A stretch of DNA of 64,000 nucleotides from Deltaproteobacteria bacterium UBA5205 (lineage in GTDB: Bacteria > Desulfobacterota > Syntrophorhabdia > Syntrophorhabdales > Syntrophorhabdaceae): NCBI GenBank assembly GCA_002412715.1, contig DHVP01000023.1, positions 1-64,000 on the forward strand, given 5' to 3'. The position numbers and the translations under genes were made by a program. This document shows, piece by piece, positions 35,385 through 44,089 of this stretch. Every line of letters begins with the position of its first letter. Position 1 is the stretch's first letter. The notes under the pieces were generated by a model. It saw only the letters and a list, made by a program, of their open reading frames with translations, searched no databases and had not been told where the DNA came from.

Positions 35385-36022
35385 GGCGCGGGTGCGGAAC
35401 GAGAAAGCCCGGAGGCGTTTACATATGTTGTGGCCTCAGTCCTTTCGGTGTGCCCCTCGATCATTTCATCATAGATCCTCCACTCGCTCACGAGGGAACC
35501 ACCACGAGAGCGCCTATCGTATTTGAGAAGGATGGCCACAATCACCTCCTGTTCTGGGTAGGCGAGCAGTTCTATCCCTATCCGTCCGACTTCATCGAAG
35601 AGGTCAGGAGGTTCGGGGCATCCAAAAGGGTGGCCATCTCTTTCCCCATAGAGAGACTCGATGAAGGCTCCATGATGTTCTTCGTTCACAGGAAGGCGAT
35701 AATCGAACATTATCAAGGCCTACCCGAACCGCAATACTGCCCGAAAGACAATCCGTCCCACAGGAACAACATGGAATACTGTATCGGCCATTCATATCAG
35801 ATTGCCCCGGCAAATCAGGGAGACGGAAGGAGACAGATCGGCGATACCATCTATGAGGTCTACCCTGCGGACGCTGGGGCTACAGGCGGCCTGGAGTTCA
35901 AACCGGGGGTATTTCTCAGGCTCCCGGTCACTCATATAGACCACGTCCTGAAAAATGGCCAGCCACACCCGTCTATACGGAACAAGGAGACGAAAGTACC
36001 GGTTAACTACACCGACGAATGA
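35381..36022 (+). CDS. Uncharacterised protein
   Basis: This 213-residue soluble protein starts at an ATGA overlap with the parB-like stop. It is not recognised. It has scattered cysteines and histidines (RRGCGTRKPGGVYICCGLSP, CPKDNPSHRNNMEYCIGH) that may bind metal. It is the last gene of the motif-3 operon and is followed by a terminator. Confidence 0.6.
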   Translation: MRRGCGTRKPGGVYICCGLSPFGVPLDHFIIDPPLAHEGTTTRAPIVFEKDGHNHLLFWVGEQFYPYPSDFIEEVRRFGASKRVAISFPIERLDEGSMMFFVHRKAIIEHYQGLPEPQYCPKDNPSHRNNMEYCIGHSYQIAPANQGDGRRQIGDTIYEVYPADAGATGGLEFKPGVFLRLPVTHIDHVLKNGQPHPSIRNKETKVPVNYTDE

Positions 36023-36040
36023 AGGAGTAGCGATGTTACA

Positions 36041-36068
36041 AGGGTCCCCTTTGGGGGGCCTTTTTTTT
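36041..36068 (+). terminator. Terminator of the helicase-parB operon
   Basis: GGTCCCC and GGGGGCC form a short stem directly followed by eight T residues. Beyond it base composition turns AT-rich, marking the edge of the STAND-gene insert. Confidence 0.8.
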
Positions 36069-36295
36069 CATCTGGTGCTAATCAATGCTATTGATAACTT
36101 TTCAAAAACGATAACGAGGTTATTGCAAACAACATGTAATGTTTCATGCGGCAATTGTCACCATGCAAAGCGCGTAATAATGAGCGTTTTTTGTGGACTC
36201 GATCGAGACCAAGTCATCAATAGACCTGGAATTCCTCGGTTTGCCTTCGCTGGGCAAAAGCCTTAAAATGCGACAAAACGCTTTTAGGAAACTTA
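36069..36295. other. AT-rich gap before the STAND defence gene
   Basis: No gene is seen in this stretch. Its lower G+C compared with the operon to the left suggests it belongs to the inserted cargo. Confidence 0.45.
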
Positions 36296-36346
36296 TTGAC
36301 TTTTGGTATTCCTAGTTACAGAATAACAACATAATTATAATGTTGT
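36296..36346 (+). promoter_or_regulatory. Promoter and operator of the STAND gene
   Basis: A sigma-70-type pair is visible: TTGACT (36296-36301), 17 bases, CAGAAT (36319-36324). Just after it ACAACAT (36326-36332) and ATGTTGT (36340-36346) form a perfect inverted repeat placed to block transcription start. This differs from the element's own promoter motif. Confidence 0.6.
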
Positions 36347-36365
36347 AATTCAATCAGGAGAACTT

Positions 36366-39071
36366 ATGACAGTTAGAAGACATCTCCTTATCTTTGTGCC
36401 TGAGTCGTGGCAGAATAACGAAAAAGGAAATTTTTTTGAACGGTTCATCTCCGAAATTCTAAGTCCACTGCGGTTCGATGTTGTTGCACAGTTGAGAGTT
36501 ACAGGCATGGAAATTGATCTCTTGGCCAAAGCAAAGGATCAACCACGAACAGTCCTCGTCGAATGCAAGGCTTACCGCGATCTTCTACCATCGGACGCCA
36601 TCTCAAAACTATTGGGAAATGTGGCAATCAGAAAAGCGGATGAAGGTTGGCTATTCAGCACAAGTGATTTTACAAAGGATGGCAGGGGACAATGGGAGGA
36701 AATCCAAAACGACTCAGACCTGAGAAAGAAATTTACTTGGTATTCCCCTGAAAGAATTATCGAGGTGTTGATCAGCCAGAAATCTGTTATCGATCCGGTA
36801 TCTTTATCGTACCACTTGACACAATACGATGTTGGTGATTGGACTCTCATTGTGTCGCCATCCGGAGTTTTTTGGCTGGTTGAACTGATCGAAGATGGTA
36901 TCCCCGCAAGGTATTGTGTTTTTGAGGCCAGAGAGGGGCGCCCGGCCAATAGACGAAATGCCAGTGATATTGTGCAAGTGTCACCGAGATTCAGTTCGCT
37001 AGTATATCACGAAATTGAAGGTGCTGCCGAATATGCGACGGAAACCAGAATTCAAAGAGCCCCGGTGGCCAAAGTCATTTCTGGTGACTCTTGGGAGGAT
37101 CCTAGACCCGCTAGGCCCATCGATTTCGTAGGCAGAGACGACACTATTAGAGACTTATTGGAATTTATCAATCAAGTTCGTGACGGTAATTCGTCAACGA
37201 GGACTTTTGCTATTGTGGGGCCGAGTGGATGGGGAAAGAGTTCGCTAATCCTGACAATTGGTGATGTTCTCAAGAAAAGATATCAGTCAACTATTTCGGT
37301 CACTGCTGTCGATACAAGGTCGGCGACCAATTCTGCTTTTGTTAGTGAATCGATAAGGCTTGCTTTTTTGGATGCAGCCAGTATCGGGCTGATACCGCAA
37401 TTATTCAAGTTTAACATCTTGAGTCTCAGAGACCCATTAGAGTCACCAGATTTTAGGGACGCCATTGAAATACTACGAGGCAAGTCCTGTTGTGTAGTTC
37501 TCATTTTTGATCAGTTCGAAGAATTGTTTGCGAGGGAAGACTTGTTTGACATTTTTAGTGCTATTCGAGAGTTGAGCCTAGACATTGATGCTAGACAAGC
37601 TCCCTTAGTTCTGGGTTTTGCTTGGAAGACCGATATTTCTCTGCCCCAGCAACACCCGGCATACTATTTATGGCACCAACTCGCCGACAGGAGAAAATCA
37701 TTTAATGTTCGAGAGTTTGGTAGCAAAGACATAAAGAAGATTATTTATAAAGCACAAAGAGCACTCAGCAAGAAGTTGTCTGCCGCACTCAAGGCCAGAC
37801 TATTGGAGCAATGTCAGGGATTTCCATGGTTACTCAAGAAGCTGTTGGTGCACGTTCTTCAAAGAGTCTCTAAGACGGAGTCACAATATTTATTGCTTGA
37901 GCGCGAATTAGATATTGAACAATTGTTTAAAGAAGATCTTCTCCTTTTAGGTGAAGAACAGCTAAGGTGCTTGGAATATGTTGCTGCCAGAGGCCCTGTC
38001 AACGTTGCTGAGGTTGAACAAAATTTCAGCAGAGATGTAACAAATTACCTAATCAACTCACATTTAATAATTCGGTCTGGAATGAACTATGTTGTTTACT
38101 GGGACATTTTCCGTGACTATCTAAATGAGAAAAAAGTTCCGTATATCCCATGGACAAGAACATTCCAGAGTGGTCCGTCAGGAGCCTATCGTGCCTTAGA
38201 AGTTCTATCGGAACTTGGTTCTGCTTTAGGAACAGAGTTGGCTGAAAAAATAGGAAACACCTTTTTTAATCTGGCCGGTGACCTCCTAGCTTTGCAGTTG
38301 GTTGAGCTGGACGGTAATGGTCGCTACACTATTACCAGGCATCTGAGCGAACTCACGCCTTCATCTGTTTCGAAATTTGTTCAAGGTCAGTTTAGAAAGC
38401 ATACAATTGTAAGGGAGATCATATCAAAGTGGGAAAAAGACAAGCTGGTAAGTGTGGAAAACTGGAATTCTTTCTTTACAGAAGCACATCCGAGAACTAC
38501 AGATTTTTCAAGAGAAACTATTAAGACGTATGCAGGCAATTTGAAGAACTGGCTAATATTCTCTGGGCTTCTAGGATTGAAGGGAAACGTGATGTATCGA
38601 CCGACAGATGGTGAACCAGAAATGGGACACCTGCCATCGATGAAAGTCGCCATAGGAACTTTCCTCGGTACCTCGTCTCCCAAGAGGTTGAATGAGCTTT
38701 TAGCATTATTGCAGCAAGAGAAAGGTGGTCTTGGTAGGAAATTCCTAGAAGCGAAGGGATTAAGGAACACAATTTCTGATGGGCTGGCACTTGGTATACT
38801 ACGCGTGAATCCAAACAGAACTATTTCTATAAAAGACCCAAATGAAGATCTGACACAGCTGATAAATCATATCAAATCGGAAGTCCTCCAAGCAGAGGCG
38901 GTGAAGATAATAGGATCCATTCCAGACTTGGATGAAGCCGCCAAGCGACTGAATGAGCAAATGGGCTCCGGATGGAAGGACACCTCGGCAAAAAGATATG
39001 CGGCTGGCCTAAAGAGGTATTTTAAGTGGGCAAACTCCTCTTCTCCCTACTCAACCACCACCTTCAGGTGA
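36366..39071 (+). CDS. Mrr nuclease-STAND ATPase fusion, probable antiphage protein
   Basis: This 901-residue protein starts with an Mrr-like PD-ExK nuclease (residues 1-150, with GMEIDLLAK Asp51 and VECKAY Glu66/Lys68). It is joined to a STAND-type NTPase (Walker A GPSGWGKSS from residue 285, Walker B VVLIFDQFEELF near 382), preceded by IDFVGRDDTIRDLLEF. The last 350 residues are helical and unassigned, with a tail (SAKRYAAGLKRYFKWAN) recalling a DNA-binding winged helix. Nuclease-STAND architecture is that of Avs-like immune sensors, which bind a phage protein and then cut DNA. It is shorter than typical Avs and lacks an obvious TPR array. AT-rich codon use differs from the core genes, indicating recent acquisition. 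Confidence 0.8.
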   Translation: MTVRRHLLIFVPESWQNNEKGNFFERFISEILSPLRFDVVAQLRVTGMEIDLLAKAKDQPRTVLVECKAYRDLLPSDAISKLLGNVAIRKADEGWLFSTSDFTKDGRGQWEEIQNDSDLRKKFTWYSPERIIEVLISQKSVIDPVSLSYHLTQYDVGDWTLIVSPSGVFWLVELIEDGIPARYCVFEAREGRPANRRNASDIVQVSPRFSSLVYHEIEGAAEYATETRIQRAPVAKVISGDSWEDPRPARPIDFVGRDDTIRDLLEFINQVRDGNSSTRTFAIVGPSGWGKSSLILTIGDVLKKRYQSTISVTAVDTRSATNSAFVSESIRLAFLDAASIGLIPQLFKFNILSLRDPLESPDFRDAIEILRGKSCCVVLIFDQFEELFAREDLFDIFSAIRELSLDIDARQAPLVLGFAWKTDISLPQQHPAYYLWHQLADRRKSFNVREFGSKDIKKIIYKAQRALSKKLSAALKARLLEQCQGFPWLLKKLLVHVLQRVSKTESQYLLLERELDIEQLFKEDLLLLGEEQLRCLEYVAARGPVNVAEVEQNFSRDVTNYLINSHLIIRSGMNYVVYWDIFRDYLNEKKVPYIPWTRTFQSGPSGAYRALEVLSELGSALGTELAEKIGNTFFNLAGDLLALQLVELDGNGRYTITRHLSELTPSSVSKFVQGQFRKHTIVREIISKWEKDKLVSVENWNSFFTEAHPRTTDFSRETIKTYAGNLKNWLIFSGLLGLKGNVMYRPTDGEPEMGHLPSMKVAIGTFLGTSSPKRLNELLALLQQEKGGLGRKFLEAKGLRNTISDGLALGILRVNPNRTISIKDPNEDLTQLINHIKSEVLQAEAVKIIGSIPDLDEAAKRLNEQMGSGWKDTSAKRYAAGLKRYFKWANSSSPYSTTTFR

Positions 39072-39400
39072 ATTAAGATGACTTGATCAGGATCAAATCC
39101 CCAAGCCGATGGAAAATGTTGTTATATGGAGCTTTCTATCCGTAACTCCTATCCTTCGCCTCTCTATCATTACCGCTTTGTAAGCAGTGCTCAATGTAGC
39201 GATGAAAACCCGTTGCGGGTGCGGCTGTGCACGGATTCGTTTGCAACGATTCGCAGGGCTTATAACTCCACCGGCAAGATTCCTCTCTTTCGGCGGACGG
39301 GAGGGCCAACAGAAAACGACGAAGCGTCTGCTGATATCTTCTGAGGTCATTGAATTCTTGGCTATATTGCTTCCGTCCAGGTTTTGGCCTTCAAGAAGAA
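39072..39400. other. Gap between STAND gene and promoter motif 4
   Basis: No gene is recognised. Sequence from about 39200 onward returns to the composition of the core element, so the insert probably ends here. Confidence 0.4.
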
Positions 39401-39442
39401 GTAATATTCTTTCAGATTAGTATCTTCATTAGACCACGAACA
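39401..39442 (+). promoter_or_regulatory. Element promoter motif, copy 4 (primase operon)
   Basis: GTAATA (39401-39406), 12 bases, AGTATCTTCATTAG (39419-39432), then CGAACA (39437-39442, one mismatch). It lies 139 bases before the first gene of the operon. Confidence 0.75.
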
Positions 39443-39580
39443 GGCCCACCATTCCGGGTATCAATAACAATCGTTCTGCCAACAGTTCTCTCATGAAAGT
39501 CATCCAGGCTTAAAAGGCCGACCATAACGGATTTTACGGGACAGTTGCGCCGAAATCAAACACCTTTACAAGGAGGCTAT

Positions 39581-40360
39581 ATGAAAGCGGTTGCCGTGAG
39601 CAACACGATATATCCAGACAGCTATGCCACATCAAGCGGGCACAGGGACAAGAGACTCGAAGAACTGTCATATTGCATGTCTCAAATTGATGAGCAGGTA
39701 GCTCATATTGGCAGGATTATCCGCTCTTCCGAACCCGTACCGGCGGCTCTTTTCAAGGACTCGCCGTTTCTCACTGCCAACGAAAAGAAAAAAATCCTCC
39801 ATGATTGGAACAAGTTCATAAAGAACGGTTACGCGTGGAGTTGCTTCACCGACAGGATCTACAAGCACCTCAGCCTTCATTGCGGCTACATCGCGCATTT
39901 CAACCGCATCGGCTTCTATCAGACATACTGGCGCGAAGACGTGCCCGCTCTCGCAAAAGAGCGGAACATGGCGGTGCGGCCGGTGCCGGAAGTCTTTTAC
40001 AACTGGGTGCCCTTTCTGGCGCAGTACACCGTACGTCGTGATTACGACGACGTGAACATCGCAATGATGTACTCGTTGCGCTCCAGTCTCATTGCCCTGC
40101 GAAAGGAGCTGGAAAATGAGGTTATCCGCCTTTTCCATACCGAGATCAACTGCAGGTCAGACCTGGCGCACGAAAGGAAAGACCACATCGGGCGACTCAT
40201 CGACGACCTCAGGTCGCAGATCGAAGTCCTGGAGAAAGAGCGGGAGCAGATGAATCCGGAAGGGTACGCCGGCAAGCGCGTTTCCCATTACAGGGAGCTC
40301 TTCCCGTTCATGGATGAGGAATCCTTTTCAATAAAGGGTCTCGCCAGCAATCTCTTTTAG
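39581..40360 (+). CDS. Uncharacterised protein
   Basis: This 259-residue protein starts at ATG 39581 behind AGGAGG. It is helical and charged, with aromatic-rich middle parts (NGYAWSCFTDRIYKHLSLHCGY, WREDVPALAKERN) and a coiled coil near 190-235 (IDDLRSQIEVLEKEREQM). It has no signal peptide or membrane segment and no known motif. As first gene of the primase operon it may act in replication or its control. Confidence 0.6.
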   Translation: MKAVAVSNTIYPDSYATSSGHRDKRLEELSYCMSQIDEQVAHIGRIIRSSEPVPAALFKDSPFLTANEKKKILHDWNKFIKNGYAWSCFTDRIYKHLSLHCGYIAHFNRIGFYQTYWREDVPALAKERNMAVRPVPEVFYNWVPFLAQYTVRRDYDDVNIAMMYSLRSSLIALRKELENEVIRLFHTEINCRSDLAHERKDHIGRLIDDLRSQIEVLEKEREQMNPEGYAGKRVSHYRELFPFMDEESFSIKGLASNLF

Positions 40361-40370
40361 GGGGTAGCCG

Positions 40371-40502
40371 GTGAATCAGCTAATCACAAAAATACGGCGC
40401 TTTGATCCGTCATGGCTGTTTCTCGTCGCGGCCGCGGCGTTCGCGGTCATTTACTTGACGACGGGAATCATTAGATATCTCGCGCTATGGAGGTTCGCAT
40501 GA
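40371..40502 (+). CDS. 43-residue single-span membrane protein
   Basis: A short frame starts at GTG 40371, 10 bases after the previous stop and behind a GGGGG-rich stretch. A basic N-terminus (NQLITKIRRFDPSW) is followed by one hydrophobic span (LFLVAAAAFAVIYLTTGIIR). Its end overlaps the primase start. The packed spacing on both sides supports a real gene; the function is unknown. Confidence 0.5.
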   Translation: MNQLITKIRRFDPSWLFLVAAAAFAVIYLTTGIIRYLALWRFA

Positions 40503-41458
40503 GAGGTGTTCGCTTAACGGATGATGACAAGAGACAACTGAAGCAACTGGACTTAAGACGGTTCATGGAAGACAACCTCGGCTACGAATGTAAGGCCCGC
40601 TCGGGCGGTATCAGCTATTACGTTTCCCCTTTCCGCCCCGAGAAAGAACCATCGTTCACTGTCAGCTACTACAAGGGTGAATGGCGCTGGCGCGACTGGG
40701 GCGGCGATGAAGACAAGGATCGCGGCGACATCTTCGCCCTTGTCATGAGGGTCTGGAATGTGGAGTTTATGGAGGCGGCAAGGATGCTCCTCGCGAGCGA
40801 ATTTCCGTCCGACTACTACCGGCGCGAAACGGAGGCCGAAGCGTTCGACAAAGAAAGAAAGGTATCCGTGGCACGAACGATATACGCGAGGATTCTCAAG
40901 GTGAACAACCTATCCACCGTCCAGTCGTATTTCCAAAGTAAAGGGGTCAACTATCATTTTCAGATGGGTTGCGCCCTCCACAATAGTTTCAAGGACAAAA
41001 AGGTCTATGTGGCCATCCCGCTGCCTTCCCCCTGGAACATGAGGGGTCTGGAAATGCGGGAGATCCGGGGCACGGCAAGGAAGACTCTCGGGGAGAAGAC
41101 GCTCTGGCAACTCAGGCGCGACCCCAGAAGACTCCTGGTCAGCGAAAGCGTCCTCGACTGTCTGGCCGGGGAGATCATCCTCGGTGACAACACCATGTCA
41201 CTCTGCTCCATCAACGGGGTCACGAACGTCATGCAGCTCCGCGAATATCTCAGGAACAACAGGCCCGACGAGGTCTACCTCGCCTTTGACAATGACCCGG
41301 CCGGAATAACGGCCCGGGACAAGGCGGTGGAGATAATCTCGGAAACCGGCGCGGAAATCGTCTATGTCGAGGACCACTTTGTCGCCGGCGTTAAGGACCT
41401 TCACAGGTTGTTGCAGAAAGAACTCGGTCTACAAACCGCACAAGGAGAATGCTCATGA
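40499..41458 (+). CDS. Toprim/DnaG-like primase with altered zinc domain
   Basis: This 319-residue protein starts at ATG 40499 behind GGAGG; another ATG at 40487 lacks a site. The N-terminal part follows the CHC2 primase zinc domain in outline (YYVSPFRPEKEPSFTV, then WRWRDWGG and DIFALVMRVW), but the zinc-binding Cys/His of CPFHxEKTPSF are replaced by Ser and Arg. The Toprim catalytic region is intact (LVSESVLDCLAGE, YLAFDNDPAGITA). It should make primers for element replication or for the transferred strand, although DNA recognition by the N-terminus may differ. Confidence 0.85.
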   Translation: MRGVRLTDDDKRQLKQLDLRRFMEDNLGYECKARSGGISYYVSPFRPEKEPSFTVSYYKGEWRWRDWGGDEDKDRGDIFALVMRVWNVEFMEAARMLLASEFPSDYYRRETEAEAFDKERKVSVARTIYARILKVNNLSTVQSYFQSKGVNYHFQMGCALHNSFKDKKVYVAIPLPSPWNMRGLEMREIRGTARKTLGEKTLWQLRRDPRRLLVSESVLDCLAGEIILGDNTMSLCSINGVTNVMQLREYLRNNRPDEVYLAFDNDPAGITARDKAVEIISETGAEIVYVEDHFVAGVKDLHRLLQKELGLQTAQGECS

Positions 41459-41601
41459 GACGCTATTACCATTCCAAACGGTTGCCTCTGCCCCACAGGC
41501 CCTCCCGCCCTCAAGAGTCGAAGAAGGGCAAGCGCGGCTATTCGCGGGCAGCCGAGAAGCATAAACTGTTCAATCTCATAAGGAGGAGGGAACTGTCATG
41601 A
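41455..41601 (+). CDS. 48-residue basic protein
   Basis: A short frame overlaps the primase stop (ATGA) and the ArdC start. GGAGA lies before ATG 41455. It is very rich in Arg, Lys and Pro (KRLPLPHRPSRPQES, then KKGKRGYSR), so nucleic acid binding is plausible. The tight overlaps on both sides argue that it is translated. Confidence 0.5.
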   Translation: MRRYYHSKRLPLPHRPSRPQESKKGKRGYSRAAEKHKLFNLIRRRELS

Positions 41602-42497
41602 GGATAACCCTCCAGAAATATATGGACAAGATGCAGGAAGCTGTCGACAAGATGCTGTCCGACGGCTCCATAAAGGAATACCTGAAGTTGATTGCCAGGT
41701 TCCGCAATTACAGCTTCACGAACACTCTCCTCATTTTCGCACAAAGACCCGACGCGACGCAGGTGGCCGGCATGGGAACCTGGAACAAGCTCGGGCGGCG
41801 TGTGAAAAAGGGAGAGAAGGGCATAATGATTTTCGCGCCGTTGTTTTCCAGTCTGAAAAAGCGCAAGAAGGGCGGCGAAGACGGCGAGTCGGAGGAGGTC
41901 ATTGAACATCCGGCCATCGACTCTGCCGGAGCCGGGAAGAAGAAGGAGACCGTGCTTAACGGTTTCAGGGCCGTCTACGTTTTCGATGTCTCTCAGACAT
42001 ACGGCAAGGATCTGCCCTCCGTAAAGGGGCCGGAACGTCCGGAATTTCTCGCGGCAGAGGGTACCGATGTAGATGCTTTCTATGAGAGGGTCCTTTCGGC
42101 GTGCCCCGTTCCGGTCGACTACAAGGACATCGGCGACTCTACCCGGGGCTATTATGACTATGTGGCCGACAAGATCACGATATCAACGGCCCTCACGGCA
42201 CTGGAAAGGCCCAAGACCCTCATCCATGAAATCGCTCACAAGTTTGCCTACGAAGCGAAGGAGCACACCATGGCTTACGGGGACAGGCCCGTGGCGGAGG
42301 TTGTCGCCGAAGGGGCGGCGTTCGTTGTTTGTTCCCACTACGGGCTTGACACGAGTTCCTATTCTTTCCGCTACGTTGCCCTGTGGGGAAGGGACACGGA
42401 GAAGATCTCGTCCTGGGGGAATGCGCTTATGCGTACCGCGAACCGGCTCGTCGACCTCATTGAAGGTGCAACGAACGAACAGAAAAAGGCTGCTTAA
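41598..42497 (+). CDS. ardC: ArdC-family antirestriction protein
   Basis: This 299-residue protein has the ArdC N-terminal ssDNA-binding domain (about 1-130, with FRNYSFTNTLLIFAQRPDATQV and GTWNKLGRRVKKGEKGI). A C-terminal metallopeptidase-like domain carries HEIAH (His210-Glu211-xx-His214) and a later EVVAEGAAFVV glutamate. ArdC coats incoming single-stranded DNA and shields it from restriction after conjugation. AGGAGG precedes ATG 41598. The position next to a primase fits early expression in the recipient. Confidence 0.9.
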   Translation: MRITLQKYMDKMQEAVDKMLSDGSIKEYLKLIARFRNYSFTNTLLIFAQRPDATQVAGMGTWNKLGRRVKKGEKGIMIFAPLFSSLKKRKKGGEDGESEEVIEHPAIDSAGAGKKKETVLNGFRAVYVFDVSQTYGKDLPSVKGPERPEFLAAEGTDVDAFYERVLSACPVPVDYKDIGDSTRGYYDYVADKITISTALTALERPKTLIHEIAHKFAYEAKEHTMAYGDRPVAEVVAEGAAFVVCSHYGLDTSSYSFRYVALWGRDTEKISSWGNALMRTANRLVDLIEGATNEQKKAA

Positions 42498-42559
42498 GAC
42501 GGCCACCTTTACACAAAACGCCCTGTATGATATAAGGAGACAAGGAATTGGAGAAAGCC

Positions 42560-42832
42560 ATGGCTTCCCGCACATTCACCATCTACAACATTTTGAAGAG
42601 CAAGAAAGGCTTCACGGAAGAAGAGGCCCAGACCATAGCGACCGCCATGGATACAAAAGAGAACTTGGTCACGAAGGCCGATCTTCTGGCGCTTGAGCTG
42701 AAGGTCACCGAGAAGTTCTCCCGTATGGAGAAGATGCATCTTGTCTTCTTTGTCATTATCGTGGCCGCTGGCCTGCTTACGAATCCGAAAGCGCTGGATA
42801 TCATCTCAAAGTTTTTGGGAATGGCGAAATAG
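42560..42832 (+). CDS. Small coiled-coil membrane-anchored protein
   Basis: This 90-residue protein starts at ATG 42560 after GGAG. An N-terminal helical part (FTEEEAQTIATAMDTKENLVTKADLLALELKV, written here in parts) resembles DUF1640-type coiled coils. It is followed by one membrane span (LVFFVIIVAAGLL) and a short tail. It is the last gene of the primase operon. Its function is unknown. Confidence 0.6.
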   Translation: MASRTFTIYNILKSKKGFTEEEAQTIATAMDTKENLVTKADLLALELKVTEKFSRMEKMHLVFFVIIVAAGLLTNPKALDIISKFLGMAK

Positions 42833-42851
42833 AACGACGAAAACATCTTTC

Positions 42852-42877
42852 AAGGGGACCTTCTGGTCCCCTTTTTT
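42852..42877 (+). terminator. Terminator of the primase-ardC operon
   Basis: AGGGGACC and GGTCCCCT form an 8-bp stem with a four-base loop, followed by T7. The integron cassette array begins just beyond. Confidence 0.9.
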
Positions 42878-42989
42878 TGTTCTTTCTCGCATTGAGTGGG
42901 TAAATCGCTGTTCATCCCGTTGGCGGTGTACACCTACAAAGCAAGCCTTAGGCATGCCCTGAAAGAATGCGGATTATGGGTTGAAAGGT

Positions 42990-43054
42990 AGCCTAACGCC
43001 TGCATAGCTGGGAGTGGCCCGACAGGGCCGAGATTCGGTTCATGCCGTAGTTAG
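42990..43054 (-). repeat. Integron attC site A
   Basis: On the - strand it runs from GACTAACTACGGCATG to GCAGGCGTTAGGC, 65 bases. The ends are imperfect inverted repeats with the TAAC/GTTA core pairs of an attC site. The stop codon of the HEPN/zinc gene lies inside the first core site, as in many gene cassettes. Confidence 0.8.
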
Positions 43055-43965
43055 TCAATTTTTCCTCCGCAAGTTGTACAGACGCCATACTCAACCGATA
43101 ATACGTTTCCACGGCAATCAGGATCGGGGCAATCAGCCCTTTCTACTTTGATTTCAGTGTCACACACAAAACAGTGTATCGTGGTTGATCCAAGTGTGTT
43201 CGGTTTCAGGATGGCGGTTTTGGGCTTTCTCTCGTTGTCGCCGCTTTGATGATTGCAGTTGGGACAGATATATCGCCTTTGCCGTTTGTTGAAACCAAAG
43301 AACTCTTTTACATGCTCCGGGCTTAGCAGTTCCACAATGAGCGAGAACTCCCATATCACTCTTGGCTCGACGAAGTCGGATGAGTATAGTTCTGACAAAG
43401 GGGACCTTTCCAAAAACTCACGTCGTACTTGCACCCAACTGATCGTAGGGAAAAGCTGTTTGTACATCGAGAGTATCGCGCTAACTACATCGATCACATG
43501 GATGTTGACACGCTTATCGACAGTATGCATTATTGCATTACGGATTCTTCGGAGATTTTCAAACTTGGAGATAAAGATATCAGATAGTCGCGTAGTTGCA
43601 ACTGTGTCGTGGACCTTGATTAAGTCTTGAGAATCAATCGTATGAAAATCAGCAAAGTTTGTGTCCCTCTTTTGACAACCACTCGGCCAGCCCTTCGGAC
43701 TCCCTGCTACAAGCAGAAAAGGACTTACTGCCGCTATCCTGCCCTTTAGCGCAAACTCCACCCCCTGCTGCGCCACAGCCAAAGAGGTGGTGAGCCTTTG
43801 CTTTGACGCTTGCCAAAAGGCGTCGCTTACTTCGGGGACATCAACGCCAAAAAATTCTGAATCGTCAAGGTCTGTAAGCAAAGTAGCTACCGTATCCCAG
43901 GCGAAGTCTAGTAGCGACAGACCAGTTTGCATAAACTCGTCTGCGGTAGGGATGTCGGTGATCAT
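43051..43965 (-). CDS. Cassette gene: HEPN-like protein with C-terminal zinc ribbons
   Basis: This 304-residue protein has a helical N-terminal domain with LRRIRNAIMHTV (about 135-146), a HEPN-type Rx4-6H motif. At the C-terminus, four CxxC/CxxxxC pairs (YICPNCNHQS, IHCFVCDTEI, CPDPDCRGN, CTTCGGKID) form two zinc ribbons. HEPN proteins are often RNases in toxin or antiphage systems, and the ribbons may bind nucleic acid. The role is inferred. It ends in attC site A and forms one cassette with it. Confidence 0.6.
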   Translation of the reverse strand: MITDIPTADEFMQTGLSLLDFAWDTVATLLTDLDDSEFFGVDVPEVSDAFWQASKQRLTTSLAVAQQGVEFALKGRIAAVSPFLLVAGSPKGWPSGCQKRDTNFADFHTIDSQDLIKVHDTVATTRLSDIFISKFENLRRIRNAIMHTVDKRVNIHVIDVVSAILSMYKQLFPTISWVQVRREFLERSPLSELYSSDFVEPRVIWEFSLIVELLSPEHVKEFFGFNKRQRRYICPNCNHQSGDNERKPKTAILKPNTLGSTTIHCFVCDTEIKVERADCPDPDCRGNVLSVEYGVCTTCGGKID

Positions 43966-43994
43966 CTATAAGCTCCTATCTTCTTCTGCTTTGA

Positions 43995-44086
43995 GGCTAA
44001 CGCCAGCGTAACCCGCGCGAGCATGACCACTGACAGAAAAGCAGCCCGCTATTTTACTGCGTCGGATTCACGCAGTTGTTAGCGCC
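43995..44086 (-). repeat. Integron attC site B
   Basis: On the - strand it begins GGCGCTAACAACTGCGTGA and ends ACGCTGGCGTTAGCC, about 92 bases. The two ends pair over about 18 positions with the usual mismatched spacer. It lies 4 bases after the stop codon of the 446-residue cassette gene. Confidence 0.85.
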
Positions 44087-44089
44087 ATC

